Assembly: GCF_005239225.2 (NCBI RefSeq)
Contig: NC_133296.1
Location: 3,348,001-3,412,000, forward strand
Length of the DNA stretch: 64,000 bases
Reading direction: 5' to 3'
From: Populus alba
Taxonomy: Eukaryota; Streptophyta; Magnoliopsida; Malpighiales; Salicaceae
Numbering within the stretch: position 1 is the first letter of the stretch; the number at the start of each line of letters is the position of its first letter. The position numbers and the translations under genes were made by a program. Below the pieces are notes generated by a model. The model was not told the DNA's origin, did no database searches, and saw nothing but the letters and a program-made list of their open reading frames with translations. Positions 48,901 to 60,110 of the stretch are shown in pieces.

Positions 48901-49926
48901 CGAGAGAATTACCTTCACCAAGTACCCAATCTAACAGCCAAGTTGCCAACTCACCATGTTCCATAATCTAAACTGTAAGGAAGACCCGCCAACAATGATA
49001 CCCATTTGAAACTAATAGACCAGGATCAGGATATTTAAGAGTTCTTATGAATTTTCTTCTAGCAACAGGATAGTCTAAAATTGTCCCTGCAAAGTTGATA
49101 TCTAAAAACAATGACACGATTTCTCATATTGCTCAATTACATGGCCAGTCAAACCAAAAGCTGGTCTCCTTAGTGCGTTTTAGTCAGCCTTTGTTCATCT
49201 CAGTAAAACGGTGCCCAGGGTTACTTAATTAAATAAAATGAAGGGATTCTCAAGAATAATAAGGTAAGGGTATTCTCAAAACTATGAGTAGGGTCAGTGT
49301 GGATATAAGAAAAATACCATCTTCATCTTTTGTATCAACATCAAGCTTCAATTCCTCAAGCAAATACTTGCAAACCTCAGTCTGTCCTTCTCTTGCCGCA
49401 AAATGAAGTGCCCCTCGTTTATTAGCATCCTTTATATCTGCCACAGTATTCGACATTCCGCTCCCTTCATCAAGCTGTGAAGCTATATCTGCTTAACCAA
49501 ACATCAATCATCAAAATTAAACATTTAAAAAAAAAAAAAAAAACAATAGACCCCATATAACCAGAATACCAATTACATAATAACCTACTCCACCAAAAAG
49601 CAATGCAAGCCGGGGAAAAAAAAAGGAAAGAAAAGAAAAGTAAAGAACTTACTTTTAAGAAGATCAAGATTCCCTACACAAGCAGCAGTAAGAAAATGCT
49701 GAACTTTCTGCCTCGCTGCAATCACTCAGGACCGAATATAAACAAATTCAAGAACTTGCATATAGACAAAACGAGAAACCCCTAAAAAAGATATTGCTGA
49801 ACTCTCGAAAATGAAATGAACTTTGTATAAAAGTTTACATCTTTATAGCTAGTTATGTTACAATATACACACAAACACTGATGTGAGAGAGAGAGAGAGG
49901 TGACCTGTAAGGGCTTCAGAAGCCAT
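42952..49926 (-). CDS. Ankyrin-repeat/TPR protein (TPR10-like)
   Basis: Thirteen exons in transcript order: 49926-49905, 49715-49653, 49488-49318, 48474-48343, 48160-48021, 47573-47487, 47241-47116, 46689-46540, 46125-46054, 44760-44659, 43708-43538, 43450-43371 and 43006-42952. They total 1,371 coding bases (456 residues) with no internal stop. Starts MASEALTARQKVQHFLTAAC. Residues ~45-285 form ankyrin repeats (GALHFAAREGQTEVCKYLLE, TPIIHAARQGHTATAKYLLD, TPLIWAAGHGQQDALKVLLE, TPLHIAADIGSPEILNCLLE). Residues ~325-430 form three TPR units (GDDAFKRNEYLTAVNDYAQA; AVLSNRSLCWIRLGQPDQAL; AWYREGAALRLLQRFDEAAN). The pattern matches Arabidopsis TPR10; the TPR unit may hold Hsp70/Hsp90 tails, which is inferred. 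The intron after exon 11 uses a GC donor. Confidence 0.94.
43451..43537 (-). other. GC-AG intron of the ankyrin-TPR gene
   Basis: Exon 11 ends ...LRLLQ with donor cag|gcatgc at 43538/43537, and exon 12 starts RFDEAAN after ttgcag. No GT donor nearby keeps the frame and the conserved LLQ-RFDEA junction, so a GC donor is needed. The intron is 87 bp. Confidence 0.8.
44102..44481. mobile_element. Fold-back MITE inside intron 10 of the ankyrin-TPR gene
   Basis: The left arm (44102-44216) and right arm (44371-44481) are imperfect reverse complements over about 110 bases. For example, aattctccaatctgtcctt and gttaagtttctaataaatcc on the left pair with aaggatagattggagaatt and ggatatattagaaacttaac on the right. 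The ~155-bp centre has no coding frame. This is a classic terminal-inverted-repeat, non-autonomous DNA element. Confidence 0.85.
45252..45641. repeat. 195-bp tandem duplication in intron 9 of the ankyrin-TPR gene
   Basis: gagccaaatcaatctgaac occurs at 45283 and 45478, and gtgacagttctgatccaacc also repeats at about the same spacing. Copies differ by roughly 15-20 per cent, so the duplication is not recent. Confidence 0.85.
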
Positions 49927-52655
49927 AGTGAGTTTCACAGATAAATGGTTTCAAAACCCACAAACAATTTTATCTTTTTGTCGATAGTCGTTTTATATCA
50001 ATTATTAAGGAAATGGGTTTTCCGGGCTCGGTCTGAAAGAACAGAAACAGAATACTGAGAGGGTCTGTTGCACAACGCAAGGACAGTAAGCACTTCGTCC
50101 CTATAACGTTTCCCTGTTTATGCTTCCAGAGGGAAAAGGCAAAGATAGTGAAGAACGGAGTAGGGTTTAAAATTAAGGTCCTCTAATTTGCATTCATGTC
50201 CAAAAACGATACACATGAAAAAACACATATTTGATCTAGCCCCTAATGTATTGTTTCGTAATCAATTGAATTCCAAACCATTTGATTATTGAGTCTTCCC
50301 TCAAACATTATCTTATTGGCAGGAAAAAAAAATCTCATCCTATTTATCCTTTTTTTAAAAAAATCTTAAAATTAAATTTAATTTCAATAGTTAAATCAAT
50401 TTTTTAATTTAAAATATTTTTAAGGGTATTTATTTAAATTCCAAATGAAATTCAATTACTAAAAAATAACCAAAAACAAATGAGAAGAGGAAACCCTCTG
50501 ATTTACTACAGTAATTCCTCTTAGAATTGACATTTTAAAAAAACATTAAATCAAAAATACCCTTAACACGAACCCTATTTTTTACATAACCTTTCACTAT
50601 CTATTTCCTTCTTTTTGTAACCCTAGCGGTCTTTTCCAACACTTTCTTTCAATTTAAAACACTCGTGGATGATGATTTATAGTTTGTTGCATGGAAAATT
50701 TAATCAGATAATCTCCATGGTATTAAGCCTTTTCTAAGCCTTGTATAAGATTAGATAAAAAAAAAAATATCAAACTGGTATTAAGCTATTATAGTCTAAA
50801 AAAGCCACGACTTTTAGTGGATGCCCATCTATTTGATTTTATTGTTTGCTTGCAATTGAAAGTTCTAGGGAAAAAATTAAAGAATAGAAAAAATGACAAC
50901 CTTGTTATATAAAAAATAAATTGGTCCCTCTACTTTTTTTTCAACTTTTTAATTAGGATTTTAGCAAAGTTTCTTTGTTGTCATTTTAGTTTGGAGAATA
51001 AATGTTTTTAATTTAAGACTTTATTGTGTGTTCATGCTCTAGTCCCTGATTCAAGAAATGAGAGAAAAGATCGTCTAAAAACAAAAAATTATCAATTGGT
51101 CTCATTTTATCTATGAAAAAAGTCATTCCTTCATTTTAGATGCGAAGGCAATGTTGCATGTGAATTTAGATAGGATTTAAAAAAAAATGTTAAGTAAAAA
51201 TCTAAAAAGCATGGGTGTAGAGTCAGCATTGTTCACCCACACATAAGACATTGCAAATTTATTATGTATTTTTTAACAATTTATTTTGCCCTTTAAATTT
51301 TAGTTTTGGGCAATTTAATCCTATTTAAAAGCCAAATACTTTTGATTTCTTAATCAATGATGGAATTAGAAGAACAAGGACCATAATGAAAAAGATATCA
51401 AACATGAGTGGTGTGCTAGAAGTTCCAGGAAAGATACACTTTGGTCCTCACATTTTAAAAATAACATAAATTATATATTTTTGACACCTCAATATTTTTT
51501 TAATTCAATTATAATACAAAAATTTATTTTTTGTTATTTTTATAGTCTTTGGTTGAGAGAGAAGAGAGAAGGGCCGCTAGTTGTAGCAGTAAAGAGAGAA
51601 AAATATCGTTGACACCAATTTAAACCATTAAAATAATCAATATTTGTGTCAAATGGTTCTATTTGATGAGGAGAATTCATATTAGGTGTTTTTTTACCTT
51701 TAAAATTCTTGAAAAAATAGATCTGAACTTGAGTTGATTTTTTATTTCAAGTTAATTTTAGTTTATATGATGATTTTTTTATTTTTTTGAGGTTATAGAT
51801 AGATTCATCATGATTTCTAAGGTATTTTCTAATTATTTTGGGCTACAAATGAGTTGATAAACAAGTTTTTGAATAAAAAAATTTTTAATTTTCTAGCAGC
51901 CACAATTACTAGAATTTGAGCAAAACCATATAGCATATCATCTGCTTTTTTCCCACTGCTTTTATTTTTAACAAGAAATCGAGAATAGATGGACAAAATG
52001 TGACATTCACCCCACTATTTAAGAATGAAAAATGTTATATGTTAAAAAAAAAAAAAAACTAAATATTTGAGTTCTGATTTAAATATTCAAATTTATTACT
52101 TTATCCAGTTCTAACCGTATACAATCTCTTGTAACAATCCGTAATCTCTTTAATGAAATTCAGTTGATTTTCATAGCTTTAAATTCTTATTGATGGTGGA
52201 AGAACACATATCACTCAATGAACAATCTAAAAATATCAAAATATGTAGAACTAATTATATGTAGAACCTTCAATGGGGATTTAGACATCAAAAAAAAAAA
52301 AAAAAAAAGAGGCCAAATAATACTAGAATGAAATTTGCAATACCTCATGGAAACTCTGGTAAAAAAAAAAAAAAATAAATAAGAAGAGAAATGCATCAAT
52401 TTCTAACCAAGCTATCAAGAGCCAATGGCAACTTCTACTCCACTGACCTTGTAAATATTGAGCCCATAACGCCTCCTCGTGTTTTTTATGGCCTCTATAA
52501 TGGTAGAAAATTCTATCAAGACCCTAATGAAAATTTAAGCCAACCCCCTCTCTCTCTCTTCTCTCTCTCTCTTCTCTCTCCTTCTGGATTTATGTCTTCG
52601 TCTGATCTAGCTCTTTATATATATCTCTCACTGTACAATGTATCCCACAATTTGA
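49927..52655. other. Intergenic, upstream of the ankyrin-TPR gene
   Basis: The first ~200 bases should hold the promoter/leader of the minus-strand gene. The rest is AT-rich with no coding exon: poly-A tracts, a stretch at 50.9-51.9 kb that reads like an old dispersed repeat (ttggtccctctacttttttt), and a (CT)n tract at 52548-52580 lying just downstream of the DUF1685 gene stop. Confidence 0.5.
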
Positions 52656-53408
52656 TCAATAAGACTGCCTCACCGAACAAGCTACAGCTTGTGCCCAGTG
52701 CCTTAACTTAGTCTTAACTTGCTTTGGATCATCACCTGCATGCAGAGAATCAGAAAAATCCAAGTTAATATAATTCTGAAATCAAATATGAGAAGGGAAT
52801 CTTTCTTTGTTTTGAATCAAATATATGAAATATATTAGAAAGCCAACAAATTTCAAGTACTAACAACATGCAATGTAGTCGTGGAAACTTTCTTTACCTG
52901 GGCTACATATCTTCCAATCTGGATCGCCCTTAGGGCTTCCAAATGAAGATGAACGTGTGCCCATTGCTGATGAAGATGGTGATTCTCCACTATGAGGTGT
53001 GGAAACCGGGCTTGGCGATAGTTGCCGGTTAACGGCAAAATAAAGATCCAGTGCTGGTAACGTATTGGTCAATTGTTGCCCTTCTTCCTCTTTAAATCCA
53101 AATCCAAGCTCTATGCACCCTTTGAGCTCATTCAAGTCTTCATCTGTCAGGTCATCAGGATCTAGCAGCTTGTTTTTCCTCCCCTCCTGCATTAGTATTT
53201 GGCGGCGACGTCTCTCCCATGCCCTGTCACGTCGAGTTTCGCACATTGAAAGTTGCTTGGACAGGCGTTTCTTGTTCTTCCATATCAGGGGCGCCAAAGG
53301 CATGCGCTCCAAATCTTCAGAATCTGAGGAGTTCAACGATGGTATTGACGACGACGAAGACGATAGCAATGTCTGGTTTTTAGCCGTAATCTCATTGCCG
53401 TTGATCAT
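52656..53408 (-). CDS. DUF1685-family protein
   Basis: Exons 53408-52898 and 52735-52656 join in frame (SPG|DDPKQVKT) to give 196 residues. Recognisable family blocks are the KRLSKQLSMCETRRDRAWER segment, LTDEDLNELKGCIELGFGF, an ALDLYFAVNRQ stretch, serine-rich linkers, DPDWKICSPGDDPKQVKTKL and RHWAQAVACSVRQSY at the end. The function of this plant family is unknown to me. Charged K/R clusters and no signal peptide suggest a soluble, perhaps nuclear or cytosolic protein. The short second exon was too small to show as an open frame of its own. Reading on without splicing would replace the conserved WAQAVA end, so the spliced form is preferred. Confidence 0.88.
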
Positions 53409-53900
53409 CTTACAAGTTACAAATGACAGCGAAGGAGTCCAGGCACAGCAACTATATCATAGGGGCTAAGATATGGAGGTAGCAGCGACAGGAAAAGCTG
53501 TCTGTCGCGCCACCAAAATGGGAGCAGTGTGGGACAGGGACAGGGACAGGGACAGGGGCGCCTCTGAAAAGCTTTCTCAACAAGGAACGAAAGGCACCAG
53601 CCCAACCAGGTCAGGCTGGAATAGATTGAGAACTGGCTTTAATGGCGAAGAGAGGGAAATGGGATGCGGCTGCAACACCTCTGTAGGGAGGATTTGTCAG
53701 CCATTCATTTATAAGTGTCAAGTTGGAGACTTTTTGTTAAATTTGGAGAGGGCAATACCCAATTCTGGTCATTTTGTTTCTATTTTTGAGAATTTATATG
53801 ACAAACAGAAGAATATAAGATTTCTGTTATATGGACATCCTTCTCATTTTTATGCACATTGTCGTACGACACTTCTTCTTCTTCTTCTTCTGTAATGTTT
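53409..53900. other. Promoter region of the DUF1685 gene with a hexamer repeat
   Basis: Contains a pure (GGACAG)n tract at 53533-53557 (four units) and a TTC run at 53873-53891. Plus-strand open frames here are antisense to the gene or low complexity. Confidence 0.55.
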
Positions 53901-54639
53901 GTTATATGAAACTTGGAGAGCTTCTTTTTTTGGATTTGTTCTGGAATTTAAGCTATATTGCTGCCACCTATTTCGGATTAAGCTAGATTGGATGTTTGTT
54001 ATCTGAGGTAAAAAAAAAAACAAAAAACAAAAAATCATCTTTTTCTAGAAGCTAGAGTTTGGGTAGTTAACAATACTAATATTAACCAACGGCTAATCCT
54101 TACCACAGAAATAAAATCTAACCCAGCCAACATGTTGATCTAAGATAGCTTACGTGACTTTTCATTCAAGCTGAGTTTCAACAACAACAAAAAAAAGTCA
54201 ACCCAGAGTTAAATGGGCTTGATCTAATTAACTATAACGGTCAATCTAGAATTGACTTAGCTTAAATAGATTTACTAGAAAGGTTAACTCATGGTATCTT
54301 TAATTTAATTTAATTTAAAAATAAAATAAAATAATATTGTTTTGATTTTTTTTAAAAAAATAAAATAATGTTATTTTGATTCATCAATCAATTTAGATTA
54401 ATTAGTTCAACACATGATTCAAACCATGAATTAGATTGGGTTTAATAACTTTAATCATGACAGGTGCACATTATTGACATGTGAATTAGACTTTTTTTTA
54501 TATTGTTTATTAGATCATTTACTTGTGTTATATTGCAAGTTAGATTATTAAAAAAGTACATTAAAGAAATATCTAGGCATCCTAACGGGCTTTCAAGAAA
54601 TAAAAAAAATTGAACAATATAGGAATTAATATGATTTGA

Positions 54640-55310
54640 CTCGGTCGACTTGACAAGTTTAAAGATAATCTGGACAAAATAAAAAAAAAATCGACTAAAA
54701 AAATCTTAAAATGACATGTTCTTATAAAAAATATTGAAATGAAAACATATTAGATTGACTCAAGTCAACCAAGGTTAACATGTCAAATTCATAACCTTGA
54801 TTTTGAGAGCGTGATAATCTCATATAAGGCAAATTAAAAATCATATTGAAACTCAATTCTCAATCAATCTCATATTAAAAAATAAAATAAAAAAATAAAA
54901 AAAAAATCTGAGTCAACTTGCTAAACCTAGATCATGAGATCATGATAACTGAATAGAAAAAAAATCAATATTTAAGGATGAAATTGAAGGGAAAAAAATT
55001 AAAAAAAGGCCCGAGTAAACCCTTTAAACCCTTAACTCAGGTAATGAGCCTAGGATAAATTTATAGAAAAACAAACAAAAATAAATCATGAAGTTTAATT
55101 CTAAATCAACTTAAATATTAAAGGATGGAATTGAAAAAAAAATTAATTACGAAAAAAAACTAAAAATACCTCGAATCAACTAATTTAACTTGTAAAACTC
55201 ACAATATATATCATAAAACTTCGATAACCTCATAAAAAACAAATTGAAATAAGTTATAAAGATTAATCCATTATAAATCTAATATTATAAAATAAAATTA
55301 AAAGTAAAAA
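54640..55310 (-). repeat. Dispersed repeat family R2, reverse orientation
   Basis: Several irregular units carry tcaattctcaatcaatct followed by atattaaa, and gagatcatgataact or gcgtgataatctcat phrases. These are the reverse complement of the motifs in the 9.5-10.3 and 24.5-25.7 kb arrays. Confidence 0.65.
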
Positions 55311-55795
55311 TCGTTCCATTGACTATGCTTTTGTAACAATGATTTCTACTCTTCTATTAGTTCTTCTTAATAGTAATAATGTTCTTTCTATTTTGTAGAT
55401 TATAGTCACCTTCAACAAATTGAATTTCATTGTCTAAACTATCAACCAAGATGCCAACTTTTGAATTTCTCTTTAATGGTAATTTTGGTAAAAAAAAAAA
55501 AAGATTTTAAATTTCTCTATCCATCTTAACAAGACTGTTTTTCCACTGTAACTTTATCCTAAATTTTGATTAAGATACCTCCATTTCAATAATTAATCAC
55601 TACAAGCATTCTCAATTATTAAAAAAATTACAATTTTGTTTTATTAAACAATTTTTTTTATTCGTGGAATTGTTCTTGTATAATCACAACACAATATATC
55701 ATTTGATAGGAAAATACTTTTAAGAAAATAAATTGCTAGTTGTTTTTCTTTTTTTGAGGTAAAAAATACTGTGTCATTACGATAATGATATAATT

Positions 55796-55930
55796 TTAGA
55801 TCATCTCAAATTCAAATTACATGGTTGTCAATATGATAACTACTAGAAGCTTACATAGTCGTTAATTTTAGGACCTGTAAAATTAGTTGAGGTACATGCA
55901 AGCTGATCCAGACATTCACATTAATAAATA
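55796..55930 (+). repeat. Degenerate SINE fragment
   Basis: agcttacatagtcgttaatt, aaaattagttgaggtac and gatccagacattcacatta match the body and 3' end of the SINE at 22869-23066. The A and B boxes are lost. Confidence 0.7.
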
Positions 55931-56284
55931 TAAAAATATAATATATTCTTATCAAAACATTTATAGTTAGAATGAACCTGCCATAACCAAATTTTCTGTT
56001 AGTAAATAGAAATTAAAGATTTAATTAAGATAAATCTTACCCTTGACCTTAGTTGCATAAAAAGATTTACAAGTCATTTTCATGTCCTTCAGATTTAAGA
56101 AGTGATGGGATGAAAAAGGGCTAAAATTTATATAAATTCAGAGGATATAAAATTTAATTTTTGGATAATGAATTTCTCTCGGTAATGAACTGGGATTAAG
56201 CAAGACAAAGCAATTAAGGATGGCTAATTATCAGTAGACTTGCCACAGCCCAACATACTGCCTTACACCATTTCTTTCACAGCA

Positions 56285-56427
56285 TTAGAGGGCTTTGATG
56301 ATGGAGTTACCCGACTCCCAGGTGCTTAGGAACATATGAGGCCATGTTCCACCTGCTCCGGTTTGAAGCTCCTCTCTATCGGCGGCACTGTCAAATCCGG
56401 TAGAAGCAAGCTTGCTTGTTGATTTAA
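56285..56427 (-). CDS. Possible orphan terminal exon, unknown product
   Basis: After an acceptor (tcttgcag) the minus strand is open for 46 codons (SKLASTGFDSAADREELQTG, AGGTWPHMFLSTWESGNS, IIKAL-stop). The composition looks protein-like and base composition is less AT-rich than the surroundings. I do not recognise the family and see no upstream exon before the receptor-kinase gene, which starts 550 bases away on the other strand. It may be a pseudogene fragment. Confidence 0.3.
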
Positions 56428-56975
56428 CTGCAAGAGTATATCATAAAAAAAAAAAAAATAGATTTTCGTCAAGTTATCAACCCTTGCAATGACAAAAATT
56501 ATGAGGACTTGTCAGCTAGACAAGCCAGTTATTTTTATTCAATTTCAGTGGCTCTTTCGACAACCTGTAACAACTGTCCAAGAACTTCATTAAGCCATAG
56601 ACAACTGAAGGAAACAAATGCTAAATTTAGCATGTTTTTTAGCCTTCCAAGCCCTTTAGAACCAATCAAAGCAATAGGATTTACGATTCTTGCTCCCCTT
56701 CATCAATTTCCAACTCCCTGCCAGTTCCCAACAATGGGTGTTTAGCCAAACAAAACTTGCTCAATAAAATAACAGGGAAAGTTTCATCACCTCTTTTTGC
56801 CTGGTTTGATACCCTGATTTGATCCAGGCATGAGTCTCCCTGGAAGATTAAAGATGGCTTAGGCTGGTTAACCCTCCATAAAAGATAATCAAGTAGTCCC
56901 GGCGTACAGGAAAAATTCGTTTTTCCTTTCCTGTACGCCCTTTTGCAGTCCCTCCCTGTCCATTTCTCTCTAGCC
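56428..56975 (+). promoter_or_regulatory. Promoter and leader of the receptor-kinase gene
   Basis: A TATA-like ccataaaaga (56876-56885) lies about 90 bases before the ATG. The direct run ttcgtttttcctttcctg (56916-56933) is pyrimidine-rich, as in a leader. The longer minus-strand open frame over this region shows no family. Confidence 0.45.
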
Positions 56976-59561
56976 ATGCATTCTAATATCCATGCTTTGC
57001 TTTCTCTAGCTTGTTTTGCTCTTGTTTTCAATGCCCTTTATGTGTCAGGTATAGGGTCACAGCCACGGAGCTTGTCTTTGAGCTGTGGATCAGAAAATGG
57101 TGGCACTGATGGTGATGGGCGAAAATGGGAATCAGATGTCAAATACATTGCTGGAAATTATCCACACGCCAGAGCTCAATACCAAGACTCTTCAATTGTC
57201 TCTGAGGTTCCATACATGGATGCCAGGATTTTCATATCCGAAGTAACCTATAACCTCCCCATCATGTTGAAAACGCGCTATTGGCTCAGGCTCTATTTCT
57301 ATCCTTCAGAATATTCTGGTCTCAATATCACAAACTCCTATTTCTCTGTGGTCGCAGGAGGGGTTACTCTCCTGAACAATTTCAGTGCTTCGATCACAGC
57401 TCAGGCTCTCACCCAGGCTTACCTCATCAAAGAGTATTCTCTAGCTCCCATGAATCATCAGATTCTCAATGTCACCTTTAAGCCAGCAGATAGGCCTGAT
57501 GCTTTTGCTTTTATCAACGCCATAGAGCTGGTTCCAATGACTGACCTCTTTGGTTCGGGGACAATGGTGGGGTTTTCTGACCAAAATTTTGACGCGGTGA
57601 GTGCAAATTTGGAGACAATGTATAGATTGAATGTAGCAGGGCAGTATATTTCACCCACTAAAGACTCCGGTAATCTTACAAGAACCTGGTATAATGACGC
57701 GCCTTATTTGTTTGGTGCGGCAACTGGCGTTAACTTGCAGACTAATGAAAGTTTTAAAGTCCAGTACGGAGAACTGACAGAGTCTGTAGCACCTCCTGAT
57801 GTTTACAGAACGGCGAGAGGCATGGGATATCACAAGGACCTCAACTTGGCTTTCAACTTGACATGGCTGTTTCAGGCAGATGCCAATTTCACGTATGTTG
57901 TGAGGCTGCATTTCTGTGAGTTCCAATTAACTAAAGTCAACCAGAAAGTCTTCAACATATACATCAACAATCAAACTGCCCAGGTTGAGCCTAATGCAGC
58001 TGATATTATCGGGTGGACAGGAGAAATCGGAGTGCCAACATATAAAGACTACGCAGTTTTTGTGAAGGACAGGCCAGGCGATGAAGAAATTCGGGTGGAC
58101 TTGCACCCAGCAACCTATTCGAAGCCTGAGTTTTATGATGCAACAATCAATGGAATAGAGGTATTCAAGATGAGTGATAGGGACAATAACTTGGCGGGAC
58201 CTAACCCTGTGTTGTCAGAGATGCAAGCTCAACATATAGCTAAAGCTAGCAACAAGAAATTTCAGAAAGATCACAAAACATTAACGATTGTAGGAACTGC
58301 TGGTGGAGTTGGCTTCTTTTTTGTTGCTGCGGCTTGCATTGCTGCTTATAGAAGGAAGAAGATAATTCCTGGCTTTGATTCACATACATCTAGCTGGCTA
58401 CCAGTCTATGGAAACTCCCACACTGGTACCAAATCAACTATCTCTGGCAAGAGTACTCAAAGCAGTCACCTCTCTTCACTGGCTCAAGGTCTTTGTCGCC
58501 ATTTCACGCTTCCAGAGATACTAAGGGCAACCAAAAATTTTGATGATTCTAATGTCATTGGTGTTGGAGGCTTCGGGAAAGTGTACAAAGGTGTTATTGA
58601 TCGAACAACCAAAGTGGCCATCAAAAGATCAAACCCGCAATCAGAACAGGGAGTTAATGAGTTCATGACTGAGATTGAGATGCTTTCGAAGTTGAGACAC
58701 AAGCATTTGGTCTCGTTGATTGGTTTCTGCGATGAAGATGGTGAGATGTGCCTGGTTTATGACTACATGGCACTTGGGACGATGAGGGAGCATCTTTACA
58801 ATACCAAGAAACCTCGTCTGTCATGGAAGCAAAGGTTGGAGGTTTGCGTTGGAGCAGCAAGGGGACTTCACTACCTTCACACAGGGGCTAAGTACACAAT
58901 CATTCACAGGGATGTCAAGAGCACAAACATTCTGTTGGACGAGAATTGGGTTGCCAAGGTTTCAGATTTCGGGCTCTCAAAAACCGGTCCTGACATGGAC
59001 AAGGGCCATGTTAGTACTGTGGTCAAGGGCAGCTTCGGCTACTTGGATCCTGAATACTTCAGGAGGCAACAACTAACTGAAAAGTCTGACGTCTACTCGT
59101 TTGGAGTTGTCCTTTTCGAGGCTCTATGTGGAAGGCCTGCCCTCAATCCGAACCTACCGAAGGAACAAGTTAGTCTCGCTGACTGGGCTCTTCATTGTCA
59201 AAGAAAAGGAATTATTGAGGACATCATTGATCCTCACGTCAAGGGAAAAATCACCACTGAATGCCTGAAGAAGTTCGCAGATACAGCTGAGAAATGCTTG
59301 GCTGAATCAGGACCCGACCGCCCTAACATGGGTGATGTCCTATGGAATCTTGAATTGTCCCTCCAGCTGCAGGACAGCCCTGAAGGTTCAAAGCGTAGCT
59401 CAGAAGGTGAGGGAAGTGAAACTTCTGAAGAGAGTGTAAGAAACCGCAACTTGGAAATGCATTATAGCAATCTCAGCCTCGGAAGCAATAGTGAAAAGAC
59501 TGCAGAATCAGATGACTCTGTGGAAATCTTCTCTCAGATTGTCAATCCAAAAGGGAGATGA
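56976..59561 (+). CDS. CrRLK1L malectin-like receptor kinase (ANXUR/FERONIA clade)
   Basis: An intronless gene of 861 residues. Residues ~1-26 form a signal peptide. A tandem malectin-like ectodomain (~33-405) includes LSLSCGSENGG, VPYMDARIF, RLYFYPSEYSGLNI, FAFINAIELVPM, TRTWYNDAPYLFGA and LHFCEFQLTKVNQKVFNIYI, with many N-x-S/T sites. The transmembrane segment is ~436-458. The kinase (~523-796) has the GVGGFGKV loop (529), K550, HRDVKSTN (H644-R645-D646), DFG at 664-666 and GSFGYLDPEYF; all catalytic residues are present, so it should be active. The wording of the ectodomain and of WALHCQRKG and LKKFADTAEKCL resembles ANXUR1/2, which bind RALF peptides and keep pollen tubes intact; FERONIA is the next closest. 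ATG 56976 was chosen because it begins the signal peptide. Confidence 0.95.
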   Translation: MHSNIHALLSLACFALVFNALYVSGIGSQPRSLSLSCGSENGGTDGDGRKWESDVKYIAGNYPHARAQYQDSSIVSEVPYMDARIFISEVTYNLPIMLKTRYWLRLYFYPSEYSGLNITNSYFSVVAGGVTLLNNFSASITAQALTQAYLIKEYSLAPMNHQILNVTFKPADRPDAFAFINAIELVPMTDLFGSGTMVGFSDQNFDAVSANLETMYRLNVAGQYISPTKDSGNLTRTWYNDAPYLFGAATGVNLQTNESFKVQYGELTESVAPPDVYRTARGMGYHKDLNLAFNLTWLFQADANFTYVVRLHFCEFQLTKVNQKVFNIYINNQTAQVEPNAADIIGWTGEIGVPTYKDYAVFVKDRPGDEEIRVDLHPATYSKPEFYDATINGIEVFKMSDRDNNLAGPNPVLSEMQAQHIAKASNKKFQKDHKTLTIVGTAGGVGFFFVAAACIAAYRRKKIIPGFDSHTSSWLPVYGNSHTGTKSTISGKSTQSSHLSSLAQGLCRHFTLPEILRATKNFDDSNVIGVGGFGKVYKGVIDRTTKVAIKRSNPQSEQGVNEFMTEIEMLSKLRHKHLVSLIGFCDEDGEMCLVYDYMALGTMREHLYNTKKPRLSWKQRLEVCVGAARGLHYLHTGAKYTIIHRDVKSTNILLDENWVAKVSDFGLSKTGPDMDKGHVSTVVKGSFGYLDPEYFRRQQLTEKSDVYSFGVVLFEALCGRPALNPNLPKEQVSLADWALHCQRKGIIEDIIDPHVKGKITTECLKKFADTAEKCLAESGPDRPNMGDVLWNLELSLQLQDSPEGSKRSSEGEGSETSEESVRNRNLEMHYSNLSLGSNSEKTAESDDSVEIFSQIVNPKGR

Positions 59562-60110
59562 AGATAACATTGCTGGTAATAGCTCTGCTACCCGGGATCA
59601 ATTGAGGCCATGAAACTCAAGCATATAAAACAAGTTTTCTTGGACATAATCATCTATTTGTTGCGATTTATTAGTATTACATAATGGTGAGGCCTGTTTA
59701 AATTCATAGCACTTGTACTCTACAGACAGGATGAACACACAGCCAAGTCCATCATGCCTGCTACTCTATGGTTTTCTCAATCTATGATTTCACTTGTGCG
59801 TTAAAGATGTATTATCTCATAGAAGATTTTGAATCTTTTTTCAGCTTTTTCTTTGCTTGAATTCTGCTTCATATCAATGTTAGTGAAATATTTGTTATAA
59901 TAACCTTGAAGCATACAATATGATAGGTCATGCAATGCCAAGCGAAGGAGAAAGAAAGATTTTCCTGGGAATTTCTTTGTTCTGATATATGTTCTTCCGG
60001 CCACTTTGTCTTTCATTATAACAAGAAGATTTCTCATTTATTTTCTTCTTGATCTTGGCCGTGTCTGCTGTTGTGGGGTTGAACATCCTATGTGTAGGAA
60101 AGGGCAAGTC
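59562..60110 (+). other. 3' UTR and flank of the receptor-kinase gene
   Basis: No coding signal was found. An antisense open frame (59801-60037) has no recognisable family. Confidence 0.5.

Larger units (their letters stand above)
53901..56284. other. Intergenic, repeat-rich, no gene seen
   Basis: AT-rich DNA with the R2 repeat in reverse orientation (54.64-55.31 kb) and a SINE fragment (55.80-55.93 kb). No coding exon was recognised. Confidence 0.5.

Noticed and set aside
52391..52711. Plus-strand 106-residue frame
   Set aside because: Overlaps the last exon of the DUF1685 gene on the other strand and a CT microsatellite; low complexity.
53065..53469. Plus-strand 134-residue serine-rich frame
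   Set aside because: Exact antisense shadow of the DUF1685 first exon.
56681..57031. Minus-strand 116-residue frame
   Set aside because: Antisense over the kinase gene start and promoter, no recognisable domain.
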